The notes beneath the pieces are model-generated. The model searched no databases. It saw nothing but the letters and a program-made list of their open reading frames with translations, and was not told the DNA's origin. Positions 8,114 to 15,631 of a stretch of 64,000 bases of DNA are shown here, one piece after another. How positions within the stretch are numbered: the first letter of the stretch is position 1; every line of letters starts with the position of its first letter. The stretch lies in the NCBI GenBank assembly GCA_040506195.1, contig JBEVXH010000012.1, positions 51,441-115,440 of the forward strand, read 5' to 3'. Both the position numbers and the translations under genes were made by a program. This DNA is from Thiodiazotropha sp040506195. Lineage in GTDB: Bacteria; Pseudomonadota; Gammaproteobacteria; Chromatiales; Chromatiaceae.

Positions 8114-8686
8114 ATGCAACGCAAAGCAATTGTAGTTCCTATGTTAATACTGTCGACAGCCATATTTGTAACGAGCAGTATTGTGTTTGGCGACGATGAT
8201 AAATCCGACAACTCCAACCGCATGTTAACCGGAGGCAAAGCACCGGGGGTGGCGCCGGTTGAAAACCCGGGGTATCTGGAGGAGTGCGGCAGTTGTCACT
8301 TTCCCTACCAACCGGGTCTGTTACCGGAACGTTCCTGGGTAAAGGTGATGGCCGGGCTTGAAGGCCACTTCGGAGAAAACGCTGAACTTCCGCCCGAGGA
8401 TACCAATATCCTCACCGACTATCTGGTGAAAAACGCGGCGGATCATGCCAATTACAAGCGATCGAAAAAGATCATGAAAACCCTGCATCGCGACAATGCT
8501 CCGCTGCGTGCTAGTGAAACACCCTATTTCATCAAGAAACATAATCAGCTGTCGCGCAAGATGGTGCAGGACAATCCCGAAGTAGTGTCGATAAGTAGGT
8601 GTGAGACCTGTCATACAAAGGCCGATACGGGTTCATTCAGTGAAAGAGAGATTCTGATTCCCGGCTTTGGCACTTGGGAGGACTAG
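8114..8686 (+). CDS. Diheme cytochrome c (DHC family)
   Basis: A 190-residue periplasmic protein with a signal peptide (~1-26) and two haem motifs, CGSCH near residue 58 and CETCH near 165, with the conserved LLPERSW and LVKNAA segments also seen in the C-terminal half of the b561 fusion upstream. DHC is the electron donor to SHP in Rhodobacter. It lies 30 bases after the SHP-like gene after a GAGG ribosome site, so they form one operon. Confidence 0.86.
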   Translation: MQRKAIVVPMLILSTAIFVTSSIVFGDDDKSDNSNRMLTGGKAPGVAPVENPGYLEECGSCHFPYQPGLLPERSWVKVMAGLEGHFGENAELPPEDTNILTDYLVKNAADHANYKRSKKIMKTLHRDNAPLRASETPYFIKKHNQLSRKMVQDNPEVVSISRCETCHTKADTGSFSEREILIPGFGTWED

Positions 8687-8696
8687 CCGATGTGAC

Positions 8697-8790
8697 TTAC
8701 GCCCCTAGCTCCCGCTGAAACAGTGAGTAGACCACAGGGATCAGCATCAGGGTAACCATGGTCGAGGTGACAACTCCACCCCCTCCCTTA
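8697..8790 (-). pseudogene. C-terminal remnant of an RND efflux transporter
   Basis: The minus strand reads in frame as VVTSTMVTLMLIPVVYSLF and ends QRELGA plus a stop, which is the conserved last helix and tail of CusA/AcrB-type RND pumps. Nothing of the preceding ~1000 residues remains. A second, diverged fragment of the same region lies on the other side of the acr3 gene at 9985-10075. Confidence 0.7.
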
Positions 8791-8830
8791 GGTTATAACC
8801 ACAGAGGCAATATGCACATCGAAATATCCA

Positions 8831-9904
8831 TCAAAGGCCGGATTCATACCAGCTCTTAGTGTTATTGACGATCTTGACCACAGAAAGCATCACCGGAACC
8901 TCAATCAATACACCGACGACAGTAGCCAACGCCGCACCTGATTCAAAACCGAACAGTACAATAGCGGTAGCCACCGCCAGCTCGAAAAAGTTGCTGGCCC
9001 CGATCAGGGCGGAAGGCCCGGCCACGCAGTGAGCAACGCCAAGTTTCCGGTTAAGCAGGTAGGCCAGTCCAGAGTTGAAATAGACCTGAATCAGAATGGG
9101 AATCGCAAGCAGCGCAATAACCAGAGGCTGAGTCAGAATCTGCTCACCCTGAAAGCCGAACAGCAAGATCAGGGTGGCAAGCAGTGCGGTGAGCGAGATA
9201 GGTCCCAGTCGATCCAGGGTGCGCTGCAAACCGAATGTCCCACCGGTCTTAAGCAGCCAATACCTCCACAACTGAGCCACGGCAACCGGAATCACGATAT
9301 AGAGCACCACCGATAGAAACAGCGTATCCCAGGGCACGACGATGGCAGAAAGCCCCAGCAGCAGTCCCACGATAGGTGCGAAGGCAAATATCATAATGGT
9401 GTCGTTGAGGGCAACCTGGGTCAGGGTAAAGTGGGGTTCGCCATCCGAAAGATTGCTCCAGACGAACACCATGGCCGTGCAAGGCGCCGCAGCCAGCAGT
9501 ATGAGGCCAGCAATATAGCTATCGATCTGGTAGGCCGGCAACCAATCGGCAAATAGGCCGCGGATGAACAACCATCCGAGCAGGGCCATGGTGAAGGGTT
9601 TGACTGCCCAATTTACAAATAGCGTCACACCAATACCGCGCCAGTGTTCCTTTACATGATGCAAGGCGCTGAAATCGATCTTCAACAACATCGGGATGAT
9701 CATCAGCCAGATCAGACTGGCAACAGGCAGGTTGACCGCCGCCACCTCGAGACGTCCGAGAGTCTGAAATGGCAATGGAAACCAATGCCCCAGTGCAATT
9801 CCGGTAATGATGCAGAGAAAGACCCAGATCGTCAGATAACGTTCAAAAAATCCGATTTTCGCGTCATTCTGCTGTTTGCCGGTAATTTCACACTGTACAG
9901 ACAT
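8831..9904 (-). CDS. Acr3-type arsenite efflux permease
   Basis: A 357-residue protein with about ten membrane helices and the family signature LAAAPCTAMVFVWS, whose cysteine is essential in characterised Acr3 proteins. It exports arsenite or antimonite using the proton gradient. The length is normal and there is no arsenate reductase next to it. Upstream, a fragment reading NMNAHLLFKALTNP looks like the N terminus of an ArsR repressor that has lost the rest, so normal arsenic-responsive control may be gone. RND remnants flank it on both sides. Confidence 0.88.
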   Translation of the reverse strand: MSVQCEITGKQQNDAKIGFFERYLTIWVFLCIITGIALGHWFPLPFQTLGRLEVAAVNLPVASLIWLMIIPMLLKIDFSALHHVKEHWRGIGVTLFVNWAVKPFTMALLGWLFIRGLFADWLPAYQIDSYIAGLILLAAAPCTAMVFVWSNLSDGEPHFTLTQVALNDTIMIFAFAPIVGLLLGLSAIVVPWDTLFLSVVLYIVIPVAVAQLWRYWLLKTGGTFGLQRTLDRLGPISLTALLATLILLFGFQGEQILTQPLVIALLAIPILIQVYFNSGLAYLLNRKLGVAHCVAGPSALIGASNFFELAVATAIVLFGFESGAALATVVGVLIEVPVMLSVVKIVNNTKSWYESGL

Positions 9905-10412
9905 AGTCAGATACCTTGTAGCTATACTTGGGATTGGTCAGCGCCTTGAACAGCAGATGTGCATTCATATTTATGTCACTTCTGGTTCCCGGTAAAAACG
10001 GTGAGTAGACCACAGAGATCAGCACCAGGGTAATCTTGGTAGAAGCGGCAGGCCCACCAATCACTGTCCGTCCCACCACCTGCCGGTATTCGGTATTATC
10101 CAGCTCTGCAATCAGTTGACCCCGCACCACACTGTCTGCCAGATCCATATTCAACTGCTCGTTGCGCCCACTCATCTCAGGGGCGACGCCAAACCCGTTA
10201 TGCCTCCAGCGAACCGGTAAATGTACGATGTAACTTGATAGGGCCACGATCGATAGGTACAACCTCCACCGGTACCGCCTTAGCTGCATCCGCATATTGC
10301 CCGACTTTTCAGAAGAGTTGCCGGTATTTTGCAAGGCAAACCAGACAGAAGCCCCGGTGATGCCGAACAACAATAGCAGGAAAAGCGATGATTTCAGATG
10401 GGGCGATTTCAC
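9888..10412 (-). pseudogene. Chimeric remnant: RND adaptor, RND pump tail and ArsR start
   Basis: This 174-codon open frame is a mosaic. The first part has a membrane anchor and LADSVVRGQLIAELDNTEY, as in periplasmic adaptor (membrane fusion) proteins. The middle reads IGGPAASTKITLVLISVVYS, the last-helix region of an RND pump. The end reads MNAHLLFKALTNP, an ArsR-type N terminus. About 1000 residues of pump and most of ArsR are missing. The frame is open, but I do not expect a functional product. Its end overlaps the acr3 start. Confidence 0.6.
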
Positions 10413-10642
10413 ATTCTGATATTCCCTCTTTATGAACAGATGGGTGATCTAGCGCTCCGTGTTCTCATAAAACACCCTTGAAAACGAAACGTTCTTAAAC
10501 AACGGAGCGTAATAAATATCAATTTGCGCCCAATAGAAAACCATATCCGTCACCGTATATAATTGTGGACAAGTGCGCTATTTTTCACAATAAACCCCCC
10601 CATATGTTGCGTCTCGACCTGAAAAGAGCTTCAGGTTCAGTC

Positions 10643-10753
10643 TCATACTTCAAGACCGAACCTTAACCTCAGCTTAAATGCCGTATCAGCATACCTTTAT
10701 GTTGAATACGTAAACTGAAGCAATATCATCAAAAATCACATTTACTAAAGCGC
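10643..10753 (+). promoter_or_regulatory. Promoter repeat copy 3 with PmrA/QseB-like box (10662-10678)
   Basis: The box CTTAAC-N5-CTTAAA at 10662-10678 is followed by the shared downstream block with a TAAACT hexamer near 10711. The similarity fades before a ribosome site, unlike copies 1, 2 and 4, and the gene that follows has no visible signal peptide. The rest of 10413-10642 shows no gene. Confidence 0.6.
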
Positions 10754-10767
10754 AGAAGCGACGCGGC

Positions 10768-11061
10768 GTGAGAGGTTCTGGTATGGGTCCGGGTCCAGGC
10801 ATGGGTCACGAAGCTGGCATGGGGCAGAATATGCCAACCTTCTCCAGCTTTGACCTTAACAACGATGGTGTACTGGTCGAAGATGAATTTATTGAGGCCC
10901 GTGGCAGACGGGTCAGTGAGCGTGCCAAACAGGGGTATCAGATGCGCGGCTTGAACAATATGCTGCAGTTTGCAGATATTGATGCCGACGGCAATGCTAA
11001 AGTGACGCCAGACGAATTTGCTGCCGGGCAGGCAGGACGCAGACAACAAAGATTTCAGTGA
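10768..11061 (+). CDS. EF-hand protein, probably missing its signal peptide
   Basis: A 97-residue product from a GTG at 10768, or from a later ATG at 10783. It has a Gly/Met-rich head and two EF-hand loops, FDLNNDGVLVEDEF near 29-42 and ADIDADGNAKVTPDEF near 73-88, with the usual Asp/Asn ligands. Proteins of this type are normally exported and bind calcium in the periplasm. Here no signal peptide is visible, and the promoter repeat just upstream ends abruptly, so a small deletion probably removed the original 5' end. It may be non-functional or cytoplasmic. Confidence 0.55.
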   Translation: MRGSGMGPGPGMGHEAGMGQNMPTFSSFDLNNDGVLVEDEFIEARGRRVSERAKQGYQMRGLNNMLQFADIDADGNAKVTPDEFAAGQAGRRQQRFQ

Positions 11062-11069
11062 GACATGAT

Positions 11070-11180
11070 CAGTTAACCGTCAGCAGGGTGAGCTGTACAC
11101 TCAATCCATTACAGGAAATCAGGCCCTAGAATAATAGAGTACGACAAAGCCCGCTGATATCCTGCACAATAAGATGAGCA
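11070..11180 (-). pseudogene. 3' remnant of a second QseC-like sensor kinase
   Basis: On the minus strand this stretch aligns with the last ~35 codons of the kinase gene at 2984. One frame reads LIVQDISGLCR (compare LDIVQDIAGLYRG in the intact kinase), then hits a stop. It lies next to promoter repeat copy 4, as the intact two-component operon lies next to copy 1, which suggests that the whole regulator-promoter unit was once duplicated. Nothing else is recognisable in 11181-11320 apart from a short dyad at 11292-11310. Confidence 0.5.
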
Positions 11181-11320
11181 ACGGGAGCGGGGCTAGACGA
11201 TTTCCAACGCCGGATCCACCCGCTTCCAGGCCATCCTTCTGACATTACTGACCACCTTTTTTTTTGGTCTTGATACCATGTTGTTGGAGCAGAGTATCTT
11301 TAAGATACTCCAGATTTCGA

Positions 11321-11437
11321 TACTATCTTTCAAGCTAACCTTAACCGCGGCTTAAATTCTGTGTCAGCGTGTCTTCAGGATGGGAGGCGTAGACTGGAGC
11401 CATCTCAATTCATAATCGCAATTACGGAAGAGTAAGG
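11321..11437 (+). promoter_or_regulatory. Promoter repeat copy 4 with PmrA/QseB-like box (11340-11356)
   Basis: The box CTTAAC-N5-CTTAAA at 11340-11356 is followed by the shared block and a TAGACT hexamer near 11391. It precedes the dead small membrane gene and the reductase-cytochrome operon. It is closest to copy 2, and similarity continues downstream through the small gene. Confidence 0.62.
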
Positions 11438-11653
11438 ATGAATCGGATAAACATAATATTGAAGAAAGTAGCGATGATTTTACTTGCTGTCAGCTTTATA
11501 ACTGTTGGCATGATTGCTATTTGAGTGATGCTGATAGCCTCTGTTATCGCCGGCGTGGCGTTCCTTTTCAATTCTGGCGGAAAATGGTTCCAGCAGTCAC
11601 ATTTCTATCGGTTAGAGGAGCGCAGACATCGCCCCCAGAATGCAGCTATTTAA
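11438..11653 (+). pseudogene. Degenerate copy of the small membrane gene at 6012
   Basis: Seventy-one codons from an ATG with a correctly spaced ribosome site. Codons 1-28 (starting MNRINIILKKVAMILLAVSF) match the start of the 6012 product. A TGA at codon 29 is followed in the same frame by the matching C-terminal part (KWFQQSHFYR, ending HRPQNAAI). About 20 codons of the middle are missing. Even the spacer before the next gene resembles that after 6284. Duplication followed by decay is the simplest reading. Confidence 0.72.
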
Positions 11654-11714
11654 TACCCAGCAATACCGAAAAGATAGATTTTCAAGGTTAAACCAGATCG
11701 ACGAATAGTGAGAT

Positions 11715-13010
11715 ATGCTAATCATGACTGTTGGAATGCTAGTACTGATCATCATCACCGTGGTTCTATTGCAGGTTTCCTTTGTGGCACTTGTCGGACT
11801 CTATCGTCGTAAACACCAATACCGGGAGATTGATAAACAGGCGAGCGAACCGCAGACACTGTCGGAACCTCAAGACCCAGTTCTATCAAGCACAGATGCG
11901 TCAAGTACCCCGGTGGCTTCCTGGGTAGGGTTCAGAGAGTTTTTGGTTCAACGGAGGGAAATTGAAGATGGGAATGGATCTATCTGTTCTTTCTATCTGG
12001 TTCCGATCGACGGTCAACCACTCCCAAGCTTCAGACCGGGACAGTTTTTAACGTTCAAGCTACAAATCGAGGATCCAGTGACCCACCAGCCCAAGACGGT
12101 GGTGCGCTGCTACTCCCTTTCAGACCAACCCCAACCCGACTACTACCGTGTTTCGGTCAAGCGGGTACCCGCACCGGCTGATCAGCCGGAAGCACCACCC
12201 GGCATCTCCTCCAACTTCTTTCATGATCATATACAGGAGGGAAGTAAGCTGTTGGTCAGGGCCCCTTCCGGCCACTTCCACCTGATGGAGGATAAGCCGT
12301 TACCTGTGGTGCTGATCGGCGGTGGAATCGGCATTACCCCTATGTTGAGCATGCTCAACACACTGCTGGAAAACGGCAGCACACGTGAAGTATGGCTTTA
12401 CTACGGCGTTCGAAACGGTGCTGAGCAGATCATGAAAGAACATCTGCAGTCACTGGATAAAGCACATTCCAACTTCCATCTCCATCTCTGTTACAGCAAA
12501 CCGAGCGATAACGAGCTTGCGGGCGTTGATTATCAACATAAGGGAAGAGTTGATATTTCATTGCTGCGGACCACCCTCAAGCTGATGCGCTATCAGTTCT
12601 ACGTCTGCGGTCCCAAGCCGATGATGGAGAGCCTGGTCCCTGGACTGGAGGAGTTGGGTGTGGACACCGGTGATATCTATTACGAGTCCTTTGGCCCTGC
12701 TGCGCTTGTAAAGCATGAAAAGCCAAAGACCAAGCCGGAAGGTGCCTCCGCCCAGACGATCACAGTCACCTTTAGTAAGAGCGGTACCCATGTTCCCTGG
12801 AACCCCGATGCCGGATCACTGTTAGGACTTGTAGAGGCGCAAGGCATAGAGGTGGAGTCCGGATGCCGGGCTGGAAGTTGTGGCTGTTGCCAGACTGCTC
12901 TTGAGACCGGTGAGGTTGAATACAGCCAGCAGCCGGATGCCGACATGGCGCCAGGCCACTGCCTGTTATGCATATCAACGCCTAAGGGCGACATTACATT
13001 GGCCGCCTAG
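11715..13010 (+). CDS. Membrane-anchored FAD / 2Fe-2S oxidoreductase
   Basis: A 431-residue protein with an N-terminal TM anchor (~1-30), a ferredoxin-reductase-type FAD domain (RPGQFLTFKL, then RCYSLS near 139), an NAD(P)-binding domain (GGGIGITPMLSML near 200) and a C-terminal plant-type ferredoxin domain with Cys-x4-Cys-x2-Cys (CRAGSCGCC) and a distal Cys in GHCLLC. It resembles reductase components of oxygenases and Hmp-like reductases but has a membrane anchor. It should take electrons from NAD(P)H and deliver them through 2Fe-2S, here plausibly to the two downstream products. The next gene starts 10 bases later. Confidence 0.85.
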   Translation: MLIMTVGMLVLIIITVVLLQVSFVALVGLYRRKHQYREIDKQASEPQTLSEPQDPVLSSTDASSTPVASWVGFREFLVQRREIEDGNGSICSFYLVPIDGQPLPSFRPGQFLTFKLQIEDPVTHQPKTVVRCYSLSDQPQPDYYRVSVKRVPAPADQPEAPPGISSNFFHDHIQEGSKLLVRAPSGHFHLMEDKPLPVVLIGGGIGITPMLSMLNTLLENGSTREVWLYYGVRNGAEQIMKEHLQSLDKAHSNFHLHLCYSKPSDNELAGVDYQHKGRVDISLLRTTLKLMRYQFYVCGPKPMMESLVPGLEELGVDTGDIYYESFGPAALVKHEKPKTKPEGASAQTITVTFSKSGTHVPWNPDAGSLLGLVEAQGIEVESGCRAGSCGCCQTALETGEVEYSQQPDADMAPGHCLLCISTPKGDITLAA

Positions 13011-13019
13011 AGAATAGCC

Positions 13020-13598
13020 ATGGAACGATCACTCATCCGCAAAGAAGTATTCCCCTTTCTGGTAATGTTCGGCTCGCTGATTCTGGCAACCCTTGTCACG
13101 GATGCGCTGTTGCACCAGTTCGAGCTGGTCTGGATCGGGCGTTGGCTTGGCATACCGGGCACTATTCTGATTCTGTTGTCATTCTTCTACTCCATGCGCA
13201 AACGTAAAATGATCAGCTTCGGCAAGCCCAAGATGCTGCTCACCCTGCATGAAACCCTGACCTGGCTTGGTGCGCTGATGATATTGGTGCACGCCGGCAT
13301 TCACATTTACACCATTCTGCCGTGGCTGGCACTGATCGCTATGCTGGTCAACGTCATCAGCGGCATGACCGGCAAGTATCTACTGGATCGCTCGCGTCGC
13401 TTCCTGGCTGAAAAGAAGGAGTTCTATTCGCAGCAGGGTTTATCTGAGGAGGCAATCGAAAAGAGACTGTTCTGGGATGCAACCACTTTCGACGTGATGA
13501 AAAAATGGCGTGCAGTGCACCTGCCGATCACGCTGGCCTTCGCCGTGCTTGGCATCTCCCATATTCTGAGTATCTTTCTGTTCTGGCAATGGAAATGA
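13020..13598 (+). CDS. Integral membrane protein, likely b-haem electron carrier
   Basis: A 192-residue protein with about five hydrophobic segments (~11-30, 40-57, 75-95, 98-118, 165-187). Histidines in membrane segments (LHETLTWLG, LVHAGIHIYT and RAVHLPITLAFAVLGISH) have the spacing expected for b-type haem ligation, as in ferric-reductase-like or DUF4405-like membrane cytochromes. It lies between the reductase and an octahaem cytochrome, with an overlap into the latter. I infer that it bridges the two across the membrane; no enzyme family is certain. Confidence 0.65.
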   Translation: MERSLIRKEVFPFLVMFGSLILATLVTDALLHQFELVWIGRWLGIPGTILILLSFFYSMRKRKMISFGKPKMLLTLHETLTWLGALMILVHAGIHIYTILPWLALIAMLVNVISGMTGKYLLDRSRRFLAEKKEFYSQQGLSEEAIEKRLFWDATTFDVMKKWRAVHLPITLAFAVLGISHILSIFLFWQWK

Positions 13599-14413
13599 AA
13601 AATAAGACTATCATCCGCATTGTTGCAGCTAATCTGGCCGTTTTGGTCCTGTTGGCAATATCCTACCCCAACCTGATGATCAGCCCGGGAAAGCCTATTG
13701 ATGCCCATGCTGAACTTGCCACGGATTGCTTTGCCTGCCACACCCCTTTTATCGGCAGTACGCCCGAGAAGTGCATCGCCTGCCACAAAGTAGAAGAGAT
13801 CGGTATCAAGACCACCAAGGGCCTGTCCATCGCCAAGGAGCAGAAGAACGTTGCCTTTCACCAAAAGTTGATCGAAGAGGATTGCGTCGCCTGTCACAGC
13901 GATCACAAGGGGGTGCAAGCGTTCCGTCCCATAGGCCAGTTTTCACATCAATTACTTGAGCCTGCTGTGGAGAAACAGTGTGACAGTTGCCACGCTAATC
14001 CAGGTGATGCACTGCACCAGAAGATCGAAGGCAATTGCAGTTCGTGCCACACTCAGGAGCGTTGGACCCCGGCGACCTTCGAGCACGATCAATACTTCCG
14101 TTTCGATAAGCACCATAGGACGGACTGCAAGACCTGTCATGTTGAAAACGACTACGGCAGCTACACCTGCTACGGTTGCCACGAGCACTCCCGCTCCAAG
14201 ATTCGTGAGGAGCATGTGGAGGAAGGCATCTACGACTATGAGATTTGTGTAGAGTGCCATCGTAGCGGGGATGAGGACGAAGCTGAATATATCTGGCGTA
14301 CAAAGCGCATGAAGCAGGGCGGAATGAAGGAAGGGACACGGAGTTTCTATCGCCGCAAACATGATGATGACTATGACGACGACGATGATCATGACCGGTA
14401 TGATGACGATTAG
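13589..14413 (+). CDS. Octahaem c-type cytochrome (class III-like)
   Basis: I choose the ATG at 13589 (product MEMKNKTIIRI...), which overlaps the upstream gene by 10 bases; ATG 13595 is an alternative. The roughly 274-residue protein has an N-terminal membrane anchor or signal (~8-25) and eight CxxCH motifs: CFACH, CIACH, CVACH, CDSCH, CSSCH, CKTCH, CYGCH and CVECH. Many additional histidines could be distal ligands, as in cytochrome c3/c7 folds. The C terminus is an Asp-rich tail (DDDYDDDDDHDRYDDD) that could bind cations. It probably receives electrons from the membrane partner encoded just upstream and works in the periplasm. Confidence 0.85.
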   Translation: MEMKNKTIIRIVAANLAVLVLLAISYPNLMISPGKPIDAHAELATDCFACHTPFIGSTPEKCIACHKVEEIGIKTTKGLSIAKEQKNVAFHQKLIEEDCVACHSDHKGVQAFRPIGQFSHQLLEPAVEKQCDSCHANPGDALHQKIEGNCSSCHTQERWTPATFEHDQYFRFDKHHRTDCKTCHVENDYGSYTCYGCHEHSRSKIREEHVEEGIYDYEICVECHRSGDEDEAEYIWRTKRMKQGGMKEGTRSFYRRKHDDDYDDDDDHDRYDDD

Positions 14414-14432
14414 GCCCTAGGAGGCTTGCCCC

Positions 14433-14567
14433 ATGAAGACGAAGCAGCATTCAATTGATCTAATCGCTTTGTCTATCCCGGCATTGACCGTCATGCTTGG
14501 CCTTGGGAATCGGTCTGTATCCAGCTATTCATCCCAAGGGTATAGCCATATCTTTTCTGCAAAGTAG
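14433..14567 (+). pseudogene. Truncated exported gene at the end of the reductase operon
   Basis: An ATG after a strong TAGGAGG opens a 44-codon frame that starts MKTKQHSIDLIALSIPAL, a signal-peptide-like head. The frame ends at 14567 with no recognisable mature domain. Sequence around 14525-14560 also ends a minus-strand frame, so a rearrangement junction probably cut both. It would have been the fourth gene of the operon. Confidence 0.4.
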
Positions 14568-14769
14568 TTATCATTCAGATGAACAAAGATAAGGTGTGTA
14601 GGGCAATCATCACCTTGAATTTTGGAAATTGCGCTGGTTCTGTTCAAGCCTTTACCGGTTCCCTTTCTGGTTTTAACATAAATTCGTAAAACATTTTTGG
14701 TTTCATTATCATGTTCATAACTGTCATCAACCAGATAACCATTGAACACGGGATGGTTCAACTTGTGGT

Positions 14770-14791
14770 GTGTCACACAAGTGTGTGACAC
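14770..14791. promoter_or_regulatory. Perfect 10-bp-arm palindrome
   Basis: GTGTCACACA (14770-14779) and TGTGTGACAC (14782-14791) are exact complements separated by two bases. This is the shape of an operator or a site-specific recombination core. It lies 58 bases from the right tRNA-Leu-like repeat. Confidence 0.4.
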
Positions 14792-14848
14792 TAACGAAAT
14801 CGGAGAGAAATAACCCGTTGATTCAATAAGATGCAGTATTATGGTGCC

Positions 14849-14868
14849 AAGCCCTCTCCTCGGCACCA
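14849..14868 (+). repeat. tRNA-Leu 3'-end-like repeat, putative attachment site (right)
   Basis: Nineteen of 20 bases match 2048-2067 (CCTCTCCTCGGCACCA core). It is not part of a complete tRNA. Together with the left copy it bounds a 12.8 kb accessory segment in direct orientation. The remaining 14870-14966 holds nothing I recognise. Confidence 0.5.
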
Positions 14869-14966
14869 ACTTTCACTCAAACACATCCAATGAACAATTC
14901 GGTGCCGGCTTTAAGACGCAACCTGGTCGAATATCGCTTGCATCGTTCGCCTGACTGCTCAGATTA

Positions 14967-15497
14967 TTAATCAGCGAACTCCAATGCATCACGTACCGTT
15001 TCCAGTCCAGCCATGGCGCAATTGCCGTCAATGCTGTCCCGTTCGGATTTCCCTGGCGGAGCGCCAGATATACCGATCCCGCCTAGAATTTCACCACCCG
15101 CCTCTATCGTCAAGCCACCCCCCACAAGCAGCGCACCGGGATTGTTAGCCACTTGGTCAGGAATGCGCCTCTCCTCAAGCATACCTGCCAGTTCAGCCGT
15201 TGACTGGCGAAAGCTGTTGGCTGTCCAGGCCTTCCGATATGCGGTCTCCGAAGTATGTGGACCGGCAAAACGGTCTCGTAGCTGAACCTGTATATTGCCA
15301 CCGCGATCCACCACGGCAGCCGCAACAGAGTAACCTCGAGTACGGCAATCATTGATTGCACCCCATGCCGCCTTGGAAGCCATCTCCAGTGAGATCGACC
15401 GATACTGATAGACAGCACTGCCTTGCTGCGAGTCGGCATAGGCGCTGCCAATGAGCATGGCAAGTACAGTCAGCAAGCAGAGACTCCTGGTTAGCAT
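14967..15497 (-). CDS. Exported GlcG/HbpS-family haem-binding-like protein
   Basis: I start at the ATG at 15497, which gives a clean signal peptide (MLTRSLCLLTVLAMLIGSAYA) and a 176-residue protein; upstream in-frame codons add a non-signal tail. The mature domain carries the GlcG/HbpS hallmarks: a YSVAAAVVDRGGN strand near the start, NPGALLVGGGL and GGIGISGAPP. Family members bind haem or act as accessory proteins. The next minus-strand gene encodes an exported globin, which suggests a shared haem or oxygen/NO role. Confidence 0.8.
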   Translation of the reverse strand: MLTRSLCLLTVLAMLIGSAYADSQQGSAVYQYRSISLEMASKAAWGAINDCRTRGYSVAAAVVDRGGNIQVQLRDRFAGPHTSETAYRKAWTANSFRQSTAELAGMLEERRIPDQVANNPGALLVGGGLTIEAGGEILGGIGISGAPPGKSERDSIDGNCAMAGLETVRDALEFAD

Positions 15498-15602
15498 TTT
15501 CTTACTCCGGTAAACAATGATTTCCCGCCAAACTCTCAGCGAGCAACCCAACAGGTCAAGCCACTCTGATCACACGCTGAGAGTTATCTGTCATCGGCAA
15601 GC

Positions 15603-15623
15603 GACAGGTCGATAAGACCTGTC
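15603..15623. terminator. Hairpin between the globin and HbpS-like genes
   Basis: An 8-base perfect stem (GACAGGTC/GACCTGTC) with a 5-base loop lies directly downstream of the globin gene and upstream of the HbpS-like gene. It has no T run, so it may be an attenuator or processing site rather than a strong terminator. Confidence 0.35.
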
Positions 15624-15631
15624 AGACGATG

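Larger units (their letters stand above)
14525..14869 (-). pseudogene. Unrecognised ORF, probable gene fragment
   Basis: A minus-strand frame of up to 114 codons. The first ~30 residues come from the palindrome and att-like region and are probably not coding. The later part (KNVLRIYVKTRKGTGKG, then CPTHLIFVHLNDNYF) has protein-like composition, but I cannot assign it. It stops at 14525, at the suspected junction with the truncated gene at 14433. I treat it as a remnant of a longer gene. Confidence 0.3.

Noticed and set aside
11522..11524. In-frame TGA as a possible selenocysteine codon
   Set aside because: The paralogue at 6012 has no Cys/Sec at the equivalent place and about 20 codons are missing there; this is decay.
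14340..14412. Tandem GAT/GAC repeat as a regulatory DNA repeat
   Set aside because: It is in frame and encodes the Asp-rich tail of the octahaem cytochrome.
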